Source of the DNA: Prevotellaceae bacterium UBA3646
GTDB taxonomy: Bacteria > Bacteroidota > Bacteroidia > Bacteroidales > Bacteroidaceae
NCBI GenBank assembly: GCA_002373535.1
Contig: DFKL01000136.1
Location: 1 to 15,463 of the forward strand
Length of the DNA: 15,463 nt
Reading direction: 5' to 3'
Shown here: positions 1-7,267 of the stretch, in pieces
Layout of the letters: the number at the start of each line of letters is the position of its first letter
How positions within the stretch are numbered: the stretch's first letter is position 1
Program-made: the position numbers and the translations under genes
The notes under the pieces: generated by a model
What the model was told of the DNA's origin: nothing
The model's database searches: none
Seen by the model: only the letters and a program-made list of their open reading frames with translations

Positions 1-1
1 T

Positions 2-304
2 GTCGGCAACAATTTCAGTCCCGTTTCAAGTGAGTATGCCAATGAGTTTCTTGTCTTGCGAAATGAGATTATGCGTCTGTACCTTCGGTCGCTCGATAGT
101 GTGCCGGCATCCCAGATACGTAATGATGCTGCCGTACTTCAATCATCACTTTCCAATTATCGCAAACGCATCATTCACGACATCCAGACCCGACAACTCA
201 ACATCGAGGCCATGACCGTATTCATGAGTGTCGTACAAGAGTCCCAAGAACTCCTCAGCGCTCTCCGTCATCTGATGAGAGGGGAAAATAAGATTGAAGA
301 ATGA
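2..304 (+). CDS. Na/Pi cotransporter family protein, C-terminal end (partial)
   Basis: The frame is open from the left edge to a TGA at 302-304 and gives about 100 residues, so this is a 3'-end fragment. The visible part is hydrophilic and helical, with no membrane segments. It ends with a VVQESQELLSALRHLMRG stretch, which resembles the PhoU-like cytoplasmic tail found after the membrane domain of Bacteroidota Na/phosphate cotransporters (NptA/PNaS family). In that family the membrane part imports phosphate with sodium and the PhoU-like helices are thought to regulate it; those statements are family knowledge, since the transporter domain lies outside the window. The TTG and ATG codons inside the fragment are not the start. 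It is the only plus-strand gene and converges on the lyase gene at 661-2109. The family call is from recognition of the tail only and is moderately secure. Confidence 0.66.
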   Translation, partial: VGNNFSPVSSEYANEFLVLRNEIMRLYLRSLDSVPASQIRNDAAVLQSSLSNYRKRIIHDIQTRQLNIEAMTVFMSVVQESQELLSALRHLMRGENKIEE

Positions 305-373
305 CCGTATAGATTGACAGCAGGGAAAGTAAGCCGACATTTTGTGGAAGCGCCAGAGTGCTATTTATCCATA

Positions 374-406
374 TGTGGTCGATGTGTGGTCGATGTGTGG
401 TCGATG
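374..406. repeat. Tandem repeat, three perfect 11-bp units
   Basis: The unit TGTGGTCGATG occurs three times without mismatch at 374-384, 385-395 and 396-406, followed by a partial TGT. The 11-bp period is close to one DNA helical turn, so any bound protein would meet the units on the same face. It is non-coding, just downstream of the plus-strand gene. It could be a simple slippage tract with variable copy number. Confidence 0.9.
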
Positions 407-598
407 TGTACGAGACGCAGCGGTATACTTGTGTTAACTTTGTGATTTTCAGTATTTTATAAGTCTAAAAAGTATAATTATCGAATGTTTTGAGGGGGTG
501 GGTAAAGATTTTTTGATTATAGACACTATAAAGATGAGGGCTTAGAGCAATTGTTCTATGCGGGTGCGTCTATGTAGGTGGTTGTGTGGCGTGTATAT

Positions 599-632
599 AA
601 AAAACGGGCATCCATGTATATGTGGATGCCCG
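599..632 (-). terminator. Rho-independent terminator of the lyase gene
   Basis: A perfect 10-bp stem pairs CGGGCATCCA at 605-614 with TGGATGCCCG at 623-632 around an 8-nt loop. Read on the minus strand it is followed directly by six T (599-604). It starts 28 bases after the stop codon of the lyase gene. The plus strand has no T-run after the stem, so it should act mainly on minus-strand transcripts. Confidence 0.88.
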
Positions 633-660
633 ATGGGATGTGTATGTGTGGAGGGTACTG

Positions 661-2109
661 TTACAGGCTGTCGCCGAAGTCTTCCTTGAATTTCTCGACG
701 AGTCTTTCCTGCCAGTTGCCGATTTCCTTCATGCGGCCGAAGAAGAAGCGTAGGACTTCGGGTTCCTCGGTCCACTGGAGTCCGCCAATGTACTGACGGT
801 TGTCCCACAGCCACTTGACCCGGTCGGCTACGTACTTGATCTGGGAGAGCGTGAATACGCGGCGTGGGCATGCGAGTCGCTGGAGCTCGAGTTCGGCGTA
901 GCGTTCGGTGCCGTCGGGTTCGCGCTGCTCGGATACGGTGCCTCGTTCCATGCCTCGGATTCCGGATATGATGTAGAGTGCGGTGCCTACGGCTGCTGCG
1001 GGATATTGGTTGTGCGGCATGTCTGGGACGAAGGCGCCTGCATTGAGGTGGCAGCCGAGACCGCCGGCAGGGAGTATGACGGGTACGCCGTATTCGTCAA
1101 GTTCGCGTGCGAGGGTCTCGATGAACATGGGGCCTTGGCTGATGTAGTCCATGTCGAGTGACTCATAGAGTCCCTGTGCCATGGCTTCCATGGTGCGTAC
1201 GTCGATGCCTCCGTAGGTGAGGAAGCCTTCGTAGAGGGGGATGTAGACTTGCAGCTGACGGGTGTACTTGGGATCCTTGGAGCATATAATGCCGCCCTTG
1301 GAGAAGCTGAGCTTGCGGGCGGAGAAGTATATGATGTCGAAGTGGTCGGCGAGGAGGTGGTAGATTTCCTTGACGTCCATGTACTTGCAACGGGCCTCGC
1401 GTGTCTTCATGAAATAGATGTTGTCCTGAAGGAGGGATGCGTCGAGGACTGAGATGACGCCCTTGTCGTGACAGATGTCGGTTACGGCGAGCATATTCTC
1501 GAGTGACACAGGCTGGCCGCCTATGAGGTTGGTGCCTGACTCGACACGGACAAAGGCTACGTTGTCACGGCCTATCTGGTCGATACGCTCTGCAAGGTTC
1601 TCGAGGTTGAAATTGCCCTTGAAGGGGTTGTTGCTCTTGGGTATGAGGCCTGCAGGGTCTATGAGTTCCTCGACGGTTGAGCCTACGCGTGTGAAATGTG
1701 CCTTGGCGGTTGTGAAGTGGAAATTCATTAGAGCGACCTTGCCTTGCCCGCAGAATGCCTCGGCAAGGATATTCTCGCATGCGCGTCCCTGATGGGCGGG
1801 GAGTACGTTGTCACAGCCGAAGACTTCCTTGATGGCGTCCTTGACGCGGTTGAAGGTCTCGCAGCCTGCATAGGCGTCGTCGGCTCGCATCATTGCTGCG
1901 AACTGGAGGTCTGACATGGCGTTTACGCCTGAGTCGGTGAGCATGTCGAGGAATACGTCACGGTTTTGGAGCAGGAACGTGTTGTTGCCTGCCTCCTGCA
2001 TCTTCTTGAGTCGTTCGTCGACGGGTAGGAGGTTGAGCTTCTGGACCATACGGACCTTGTGCATCTCCAGAGGTACCTGATTTTCGCTCTTGTAAAATTT
2101 AACTGCCAT
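661..2109 (-). CDS. Tryptophanase/tyrosine phenol-lyase family PLP-dependent beta-eliminating lyase, divergent
   Basis: This is a 482-residue fold-type I PLP enzyme of the family that splits aromatic amino acids into pyruvate, ammonia and indole or phenol. It is slightly longer than typical members (about 456-471). Landmarks: DERLKKMQEAG (31-41), LTDSG (57-61), HQGR (106-109), NLIGGQP (194-200), PLP-binding aspartate D223, Schiff-base lysine K266 in SARK, and a carboxylate-binding arginine, probably R411. By my recalled alignment to Citrobacter TPL, the specificity positions are TPL-like: T133 (TPL T124, tryptophanase D137), R389 in MERG (TPL R381) and F455 (TPL F448, tryptophanase H463). However, the arginine of the DATR motif, a PLP contact in both enzymes, is L226, and the GGH histidine is L351. 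Family membership is secure; the substrate is not. ATG start, with a G-free, A-rich leader, its own promoter and terminator, and no room for a tnaC-like leader peptide. Confidence 0.9.
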   Translation of the reverse strand: MAVKFYKSENQVPLEMHKVRMVQKLNLLPVDERLKKMQEAGNNTFLLQNRDVFLDMLTDSGVNAMSDLQFAAMMRADDAYAGCETFNRVKDAIKEVFGCDNVLPAHQGRACENILAEAFCGQGKVALMNFHFTTAKAHFTRVGSTVEELIDPAGLIPKSNNPFKGNFNLENLAERIDQIGRDNVAFVRVESGTNLIGGQPVSLENMLAVTDICHDKGVISVLDASLLQDNIYFMKTREARCKYMDVKEIYHLLADHFDIIYFSARKLSFSKGGIICSKDPKYTRQLQVYIPLYEGFLTYGGIDVRTMEAMAQGLYESLDMDYISQGPMFIETLARELDEYGVPVILPAGGLGCHLNAGAFVPDMPHNQYPAAAVGTALYIISGIRGMERGTVSEQREPDGTERYAELELQRLACPRRVFTLSQIKYVADRVKWLWDNRQYIGGLQWTEEPEVLRFFFGRMKEIGNWQERLVEKFKEDFGDSL

Positions 2110-2140
2110 TTTGTTTTGTATTGTTTGTTGTTATATTGTA
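2110..2140 (-). promoter_or_regulatory. G-free, A-rich translation start region
   Basis: The 31 bases before the lyase ATG contain no G on the minus strand, so no Shine-Dalgarno sequence is possible there. Such unstructured A-rich leaders are usual for well-expressed Bacteroidota genes, where A residues around the start substitute for SD pairing. It supports the ATG at 2109 as the start. Confidence 0.6.
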
Positions 2141-2148
2141 TGCCGACG

Positions 2149-2156
2149 CAAATGTA
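2149..2156 (-). promoter_or_regulatory. Promoter -7 box (TACATTTG) of the lyase gene
   Basis: The minus strand reads TACATTTG, a perfect match to the Bacteroidota TAnnTTTG element, 40 bases upstream of the ATG. A TTG at 2171-2173 lies only 14 bases upstream of it, shorter than the usual 19-21, so no good -33 box is assigned. Transcription would start near 2143-2145. Confidence 0.6.
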
Positions 2157-2224
2157 GTGATTTTATTTGACAATATGACGGGGTGGCATTACTTTTTGTG
2201 ACACGGGGTGTATAATGACGTGTG

Positions 2225-2875
2225 TCAGAAGAGTATCCACAGGAGTGTGAGGGACATGGTGGCGAGGAGCAGGTACATGTCCTCGGTGGCGAAGCCTGAG
2301 CGTGTGTACGCGCTGCTATAATATTTGTGGGGTGTGGTGATATAGTGCCTGACGAGCCATGTGCCTGTGTAGTATATGGTCATGCCTATGGATGTGCCGA
2401 GGATTGCTCCGCAGAGTACGTCACTGGGGTAATGCATGGCGAGGTATACGCGGCTGACGGCTACGAGTGTTGCCCAGAGGTAGAGGGCTATGGCTGTAGG
2501 ACGGTGACGGAATAAGAGGGCGAGATATGTGGCTACGGAAAATACGTTGGTGGCATGTGAGCTGGGAAAGCTGTACCCCCCTCCCCTGCCGGCTGCAATG
2601 CGTAGCTGGTACATGATCTCGGGGGTCTGGCTTGGCCGCAGACGGTGTACCAATGGCTTGATAAGCGTGGAGCTTATCTGGTCGGCAAAGAGGATGCAGA
2701 GCAGGATGCCGGCGAGCATGGGCAGTGACTGTGATATCTGGCGGTCCTTGGATATGATGTATATGGTGACAATCAGCATGAGTGTCCACGTAGTGGTTCG
2801 GGACAGGGATATCATGATGTGGTCCATGAATATGTTGTCATATCCGTTGAGGAGGAATAGCAGGTAGTTGTCCAT
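2225..2875 (-). CDS. PAP2-family membrane phosphatase
   Basis: A 216-residue integral membrane protein with all three signatures of the PAP2/phosphatidic acid phosphatase superfamily: K-x6-RP (K73 to R80-P81), PSSH (104-107) and SR-x5-H-x3-D (S141, R142, H148, D152). H107 and H148 would be the catalytic pair. Hydrophobic segments fit roughly five to six membrane helices. Enzymes of this family dephosphorylate lipid phosphates such as undecaprenyl pyrophosphate, phosphatidylglycerol phosphate or lipid A phosphates; the sequence does not say which. I chose the ATG at 2875 (MDNYLLF) because the longer reading would run back into batE. It follows batE by 19 bases with no promoter or terminator between them, so it is probably the last gene of the bat operon. 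Undecaprenyl-pyrophosphate phosphatase (PgpB/BcrC-like) is the most natural guess. Confidence 0.9.
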   Translation of the reverse strand: MDNYLLFLLNGYDNIFMDHIMISLSRTTTWTLMLIVTIYIISKDRQISQSLPMLAGILLCILFADQISSTLIKPLVHRLRPSQTPEIMYQLRIAAGRGGGYSFPSSHATNVFSVATYLALLFRHRPTAIALYLWATLVAVSRVYLAMHYPSDVLCGAILGTSIGMTIYYTGTWLVRHYITTPHKYYSSAYTRSGFATEDMYLLLATMSLTLLWILF

Positions 2876-2894
2876 GGGATATTTACGCTGTTGG

Positions 2895-3674
2895 TCAGAT
2901 TTCCTGGTATGTGTTGCGTGGAATCCAGCCGGTCTTGCCGTCGGCAATGGTGATTTCGACCCAGTCTTTCATGCTGTCGTCCTGTATCTCGACGCGTGTG
3001 CCGTGGTGGAGTACGAAGAGGGATTTGCCTGTCTTCTCGGGGGTTGACTTGACTGTGACTGAGGGGGACATGAGGATGCCGGCGCTGTGGTGGTTGTTGT
3101 CGTATCGCTGGCTGTATGCGCATAGGTTGCAGAGTATGCAGAGGAGGGTTGCGGATATCGATGTGAAGAATCCTGCCTTGCGTAGGCGGATGTCGGGTCC
3201 GAACAGGTATAGAGCGGCCATGAGGAGGGCGATGGCAAAGAGGGATATAGCGGCTTGTGCCCAACGTGTTATGGTGGTGAAGTGTGTGAGGCTGTTCCAT
3301 GCCGAGACGAAGAAGATACGATGTCGCGGTACGATGCGGTCTATGGTCTTGCTGCGTGCCATGTCGAGGTTGTGCCTGACGTCATCGTCCGAGGGGTCGA
3401 GACGGCTGGCCCGCTCGAACCAGAGGACGCTGTTGGGGTAGTCTTCGAGGCGATAGTAGCTGCATGCAAGGTTGTAGTATACGCTGAGGCTCTTGCCGTG
3501 CCGTACGAGCTGTAGGTATTTGTCACGGGCTTGTGAGTAGCGGCGTGCCGTATAGGCTGAGTCGGCTTGCTTCTTTACGGCATCGGCATCGATGGTCTGC
3601 GGTGTGTGGGCTGCCGTGGCCGTGATGGCGAGGGTGAGAAGGAGTATTATGTTGTATATGGTGTGTCTGTACAT
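2895..3674 (-). CDS. batE: BatE: TPR and SH3-like membrane protein
   Basis: A 259-residue protein. Order: a signal peptide (about 1-22, ending TATA-A), TPR helices (about 30-105, with SVYYNLACSYYRLEDYPNSVLWFERASRLDP as the clearest repeat), two membrane segments (about 138-158 and 166-186), and a C-terminal SH3-like domain (about 198-258, with VTVKSTP and DGKTGWIP). This order is that of BatE in Bacteroidota aerotolerance operons. The TPR and SH3-like parts should sit in the periplasm and mediate protein or envelope contacts. I chose ATG at 3674 (MYRHTIYN) because it places the signal peptide at the N-terminus and begins 29 bases after the batD stop; the longer frame back to 3806 has no start feature and overlaps batD. 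Family function beyond the operon link is not well established. Confidence 0.87.
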   Translation of the reverse strand: MYRHTIYNIILLLTLAITATAAHTPQTIDADAVKKQADSAYTARRYSQARDKYLQLVRHGKSLSVYYNLACSYYRLEDYPNSVLWFERASRLDPSDDDVRHNLDMARSKTIDRIVPRHRIFFVSAWNSLTHFTTITRWAQAAISLFAIALLMAALYLFGPDIRLRKAGFFTSISATLLCILCNLCAYSQRYDNNHHSAGILMSPSVTVKSTPEKTGKSLFVLHHGTRVEIQDDSMKDWVEITIADGKTGWIPRNTYQEI

Positions 3675-3703
3675 TGTGGTTGATGGGTATTTGTGTGGGG
3701 TTA

Positions 3704-5518
3704 TCAGATAATCTTTTCCATTTCGTTGATGGCACCGAGGGCTGCGTCGTATATGGTCTCCATGGTTGCATGGGGGTCTCCAGGTGCGTAGCGTGCAAAC
3801 TCGCATTGTGTGAGTACGTCTATGTATGTGGTGATGAGTTGCTCGCCTACGCCGCGTTGGCGGAACGTGTCTGCGAGATTGTCCTTGTTGAGTTCCTGGG
3901 TGGTGATATTGAGCTTGTCGCCTGCGTATCCGAGCAGCGCGTGCATGATTTCGTCGTAAAAGTCACTGGCCTGATGGCGAAGGAGGAGCCTGTGTGCCTG
4001 CCTGAGGCGTTTTTGTGCTGCACGTGAGGCTCGCCGCCCGCGACGGTGTGCTATATTGGCATTGAGACGCGCCTGGCGTCGCAGGAAGAGGAGGGTGAGG
4101 ACGAAGAGTGCCGTGAGGCCTACGTATGTGAGATAGTAGGCGGTGGTGCCGTAGAGGGTATCCTGGCTACGGGTGATTGAGGCATTGCCGGTCTTGATGT
4201 AGTGTATGTCATTGCCGAGTACCTTGAGGTCTTCCTGTGACGTGGTGCGTCCGGAGTTGGTACCCTTGGATACGTTCATGGTATATTTCTCTGTCTTGAG
4301 TGTTACGTATTGTGCCTTGTCGGGATCGAAATATACGAAACGTAGGGGCTCGATATCGTATTTCCCCTCGTGACGGGGAACGGTGACGTATTGGAACGTG
4401 ACGGTGCCTTGGTTGCCGTGCGGGGTTATCTGGGTCTGTTCGTCGGTCTTGGGGTCGTAGACTTCGAAATCGGCTGGGAACGCCGACTTGGGGGCGCGTA
4501 TAAGTTTCATGTTGCCACTGCCTGAGACGACAAGCCGGAATGTGGATGCGTCGTTGGCCTTGAGGCTGGAGGGCGTGAGACTGGAGGTGATGGTGTAGTG
4601 TCCCACGGCGCCGCTAAAATCATCGGGTTTGGGTGTGGGCAGTGGCTTGACGTTGATGTCGATGGCTGGCGTGGCAATGGTCTTGGTGGTTATGTTTACG
4701 AGGTTTCCGCCATTGAAGTATTCGTCGATGAGATCCATTGCGGGGCTGATGACTTCGCATTCGGCATCGAACTTGATGCTTGGTATGCGGAGTCGACCGC
4801 TCTTCTGGGGGAAGAGCAGGTATTTGCGCCATACGGCCGTTAGGTATCTGCGTCCTTTGTGTGTCTCGCTGGCAAGGGAGAGCTGGGGCTTGTTCTCGAG
4901 CTCCTGGCAATGGAAGCCGTCCAACTCTGGCATCTCGCCTGTGATGTTGCGTAAGGAGACTGTGGAATATATCTTGTATGTCAGGACAAGTGCTTCCTGC
5001 TCGTATGCATGGTCCTTGCTGACTTCTGCCGTTATGAAGAGATCGTCCTTACCTATATGACCGGTGGCTGCAGGGCGTGAGGGAGCTGAGGACTGGGTGC
5101 CGGCGGAGGGTTGATGGCCGGAACCGGACGAGCCGCTGCCTTGGGTGACAGTGATCTCGGCGGCCTTGCTACGGACGTTCTTGCCATTGGTGCGTATGGT
5201 GATGGGAGGTATCCTGAACTTGCCTGTCTGAACGGCTACGAGTGTGACGGAGATGTAGGTTATCTCGCGCTGGGTGCTTCGTCCGTTTATGTAGCTGTAC
5301 TCGGAACTGGAACTGACATTGGGGCCGTATATCTTGCGGAAGCCGGGAAACTCGCCGAGGCTGATGTCTTCGATGGAGGAAACGCCTATGGTATAGACAA
5401 CTTGTATCTTCTCACCCACGGTACAATGGCCGGGGGCGTCCAGCTTGACGGTCTGGGCGTATACTGATACGCAGAATAGTATCAGGATGATGAATGCGGG
5501 TATTTTCTTAATTCTCAT
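3704..5518 (-). CDS. batD: BatD: oxygen-tolerance membrane protein
   Basis: A 604-residue protein with a signal peptide (about 1-21, ending VYA-Q), a long periplasmic region of beta-rich repeats (about 22-455), one membrane helix (about 461-479) and a 125-residue cytoplasmic tail that is Arg/His-rich right after the membrane (RRQARLNAN..., HRRGRR). A Ser/Gly/Pro linker at about 127-152 separates two beta domains. The N-terminal signature VKLDAPGHCTVGEKIQVVYTI and the RIPPITI motif fit the BatD (oxygen tolerance) family. The ATG at 5518 lies 3 bases after the batC stop, indicating coupled translation. The exact role is unknown; the topology suggests a periplasmic scaffold with a cytoplasmic tail that could meet MoxR. 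The call rests on family and context. Confidence 0.92.
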   Translation of the reverse strand: MRIKKIPAFIILILFCVSVYAQTVKLDAPGHCTVGEKIQVVYTIGVSSIEDISLGEFPGFRKIYGPNVSSSSEYSYINGRSTQREITYISVTLVAVQTGKFRIPPITIRTNGKNVRSKAAEITVTQGSGSSGSGHQPSAGTQSSAPSRPAATGHIGKDDLFITAEVSKDHAYEQEALVLTYKIYSTVSLRNITGEMPELDGFHCQELENKPQLSLASETHKGRRYLTAVWRKYLLFPQKSGRLRIPSIKFDAECEVISPAMDLIDEYFNGGNLVNITTKTIATPAIDINVKPLPTPKPDDFSGAVGHYTITSSLTPSSLKANDASTFRLVVSGSGNMKLIRAPKSAFPADFEVYDPKTDEQTQITPHGNQGTVTFQYVTVPRHEGKYDIEPLRFVYFDPDKAQYVTLKTEKYTMNVSKGTNSGRTTSQEDLKVLGNDIHYIKTGNASITRSQDTLYGTTAYYLTYVGLTALFVLTLLFLRRQARLNANIAHRRGRRASRAAQKRLRQAHRLLLRHQASDFYDEIMHALLGYAGDKLNITTQELNKDNLADTFRQRGVGEQLITTYIDVLTQCEFARYAPGDPHATMETIYDAALGAINEMEKII

Positions 5519-5521
5519 GTA

Positions 5522-6238
5522 TTACCACTGTTTCTGCAGGTGCCTGTCACTGCCTTTCTGTGTGGCACGACGTACTTTTTGCTGGGTGTTTTTCTCGTTT
5601 TGCATGACTGCCTTGAGGAGTTGTTCGGCATTTTCCCTGGACATCTGGTCCGGACGTGGGGTGTTCTTTTGTTCGCGTTTGTCTTGCTTGTCGTCGTTTT
5701 GGGTGGGTTGTTCCTGTTTCTGCTTGTCTTGTTTGTCTTGCTGTTGTTTCCGGTCCTGATTCTGTTTCTTGTCCTGGTCTGGTCTGGGTGGATTGTTCTT
5801 GAGCATACGGAGTGCCATCACGTAGTTGTAGCGGGACTCGTTGTTGCCGGGATCGCGGCGAAGGCACTCACGGTATGCTGCCACTGCCTTGTCGTACTGC
5901 TTGTCGAGATATAGGATGAGGCCTATGTTATGAAATATGTCGGACTGGCGTATAGGGTCTTTCTCGAGGCGCGCTGCCTTTTGGAACTGGTTGATTGCTT
6001 CCTGTGGATTACCGTTGCGAAGGTGTGCACAGGCCAGATTGTAGTGGGCTATGGAATTGTCGGGATTGCGGTCTATGGCCTTGCGGTATTGGACGATGGC
6101 TTTCTCGGTATTCTTGCGTACATTGACTGTATCACGCATGTTGCGGTTTCCGCGACGTATATAGTCGCGGTCGTTCTGCGCCATTGCAGTACTTGCCAGT
6201 ACAAGGAGTGCAAAGAGTATGGTGACAGGTCTTTTCAT
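5522..6238 (-). CDS. batC: BatC: periplasmic TPR protein
   Basis: A 238-residue protein: a signal peptide (about 1-20, AMA-Q cleavage), TPR repeats at about 44-132 (clear units IAHYNLACAHLRNGNPQEAINQFQKA and HNIGLILYLDKQYDKAVAAYRECLRRDP), then a strongly hydrophilic low-complexity Lys/Gln/Asp linker (about 150-197) and a conserved C-terminal helix (SRENAEQLLKAVMQNE, 200-215). No membrane segment follows the signal peptide, so it should be periplasmic. TPRs bind partner proteins; BatC is thought to join the BatA/BatB complex. The start ATG shares one base with the batB stop (TAATG), so its translation is probably coupled to batB. Confidence 0.9.
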   Translation of the reverse strand: MKRPVTILFALLVLASTAMAQNDRDYIRRGNRNMRDTVNVRKNTEKAIVQYRKAIDRNPDNSIAHYNLACAHLRNGNPQEAINQFQKAARLEKDPIRQSDIFHNIGLILYLDKQYDKAVAAYRECLRRDPGNNESRYNYVMALRMLKNNPPRPDQDKKQNQDRKQQQDKQDKQKQEQPTQNDDKQDKREQKNTPRPDQMSRENAEQLLKAVMQNEKNTQQKVRRATQKGSDRHLQKQW

Positions 6239-7260
6239 TACTTCCTGAAGAATGTATATCGTTGGAGTACGTGGTTCTTACGTTCCATGATGAGGATGTC
6301 TATGAGCATGAAGAGGAGCCCGAGCAGGAGTACTCCCTGATACTGCTCGTCGTATGCGTTGTATACCTGGGACTCGAATGTGGTACGGGAGAGACTGGAT
6401 ATGTATGCGTTGAGCTTCTCCTGTGCCGAACTGCTGTTGTCTACGTATATGTAGCGGCCGTTGCCGGCCTGTGCTATCTCGCGGCACATGTCTTCGCTGA
6501 GTCGGCTGATGACGGTCTCGCCGTGCTCATCGGTCATGAAATCGCCGGTGCCTGCTATAGGTACGGGGGCTCCGTCAGGGTGTCCTATGCCCAGGATGTA
6601 GGTGTGTATGCCTGACTTGGCGGCTTCCTTTGCTGCCTGAACGGCTCCGCCTTCGTTGTCCTCGCCGTCTGTTATGACGAAAATGGCACGGGAGACGCCA
6701 TCGGCAGAGGTAAAGCTCTTGGCGGCGAGTCGTATGGCGGCTGCTATGTCGGTGCCCTGTACGGATATCATGGATGGGGATATGTTGTCCAGGAACATCT
6801 TGGCAGAGACGTAGTCGTTGGTGATGGGAAGCTGTGTGTAGGCCTGACCGGCAAAGATGATGAGCCCTACCCTGTCGTCCTTCATGTTGTCGACAAGGTT
6901 GCTGATGAGCATCTTGGATTTTTCCAACCGGTTGGGGCTTACGTCGCGTGCAAGCATGCTGTTGCTGATATCGAGTGCAATGACTGCTTCTATGCCTTTA
7001 CGCTCGTGTGTCTGTATGGAGGAACCGAACTGTGGCCTGGCCATGGCGATAATCATGCAGGCTGTCGATGCAAGGAACAGCCAGAACTTGACTTCCTGGC
7101 GGACTCGGGAGACGTCTGTCATGAGCATGCGCACAAGTTCCTTGTCGCCGTATTTGCGAAGCCGGTTTCGTCTGTAGTAGTTCCATGCGTAATGTAGCAG
7201 CAGTACGACTGGCAGCAGTAACAGGAGATACAGGTATATAGGACTTTCGAATCTGAACAT
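6238..7260 (-). CDS. batB: BatB: VWA-domain membrane protein
   Basis: A 340-residue protein with membrane helices at about 8-24, 57-75 and 307-324 enclosing a von Willebrand factor A domain (about 90-290). The metal ion-dependent adhesion site is complete: D97-x-S99-x-S101 (DISNS), T170 (QGTD) and D198 (TDGE). The topology places the VWA domain on one side of the membrane with the helices as anchors. VWA proteins of this type bind partners through the metal site and are typical targets of MoxR ATPases. It begins 7 bases after the batA stop. batA and batB are paralogues in series; this one is the second in the operon and is named BatB on order and length. Confidence 0.94.
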   Translation of the reverse strand: MFRFESPIYLYLLLLLPVVLLLHYAWNYYRRNRLRKYGDKELVRMLMTDVSRVRQEVKFWLFLASTACMIIAMARPQFGSSIQTHERKGIEAVIALDISNSMLARDVSPNRLEKSKMLISNLVDNMKDDRVGLIIFAGQAYTQLPITNDYVSAKMFLDNISPSMISVQGTDIAAAIRLAAKSFTSADGVSRAIFVITDGEDNEGGAVQAAKEAAKSGIHTYILGIGHPDGAPVPIAGTGDFMTDEHGETVISRLSEDMCREIAQAGNGRYIYVDNSSSAQEKLNAYISSLSRTTFESQVYNAYDEQYQGVLLLGLLFMLIDILIMERKNHVLQRYTFFRK

Positions 7261-7267
7261 GACAAGG

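Larger units (their letters stand above)
305..660. other. Convergent intergenic spacer, 356 bp
   Basis: This lies between the ends of a plus-strand and a minus-strand gene. It holds a tandem 11-bp repeat (374-406), an AT-rich middle part, and the minus-strand terminator at 599-632. A near-palindrome TAGAGCAATTGTTCTA sits at 544-559, with one wobble mismatch. I see no convincing terminator for the plus-strand gene and no credible reading frame of its own. Confidence 0.6.

Noticed and set aside
374..406. Tandem repeat as a CRISPR-like array
   Set aside because: Units are 11 bp, directly adjacent and without spacers; no cas genes nearby.
435..442. Plus-strand TAACTTTG resembling a -7 promoter box
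   Set aside because: No -33 element and no gene downstream on the plus strand; a chance match in AT-rich DNA.
2110..2148. tnaC-like leader peptide for tryptophan control of the lyase gene
   Set aside because: Only about 40 bases separate the promoter box from the start codon, with no small reading frame.
2199..2227. TGACAC/GTGTCA inverted repeat after the PAP2 gene as its terminator
   Set aside because: Six-base arms with a long loop, followed on the minus strand by A rather than T residues.
2876..2947. N-terminal extension of the PAP2 protein
   Set aside because: It overlaps the end of batE in another frame; the ATG at 2875 gives a normal family start.
3675..3806. N-terminal extension of BatE
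   Set aside because: It lies mostly inside batD and would bury the signal peptide.
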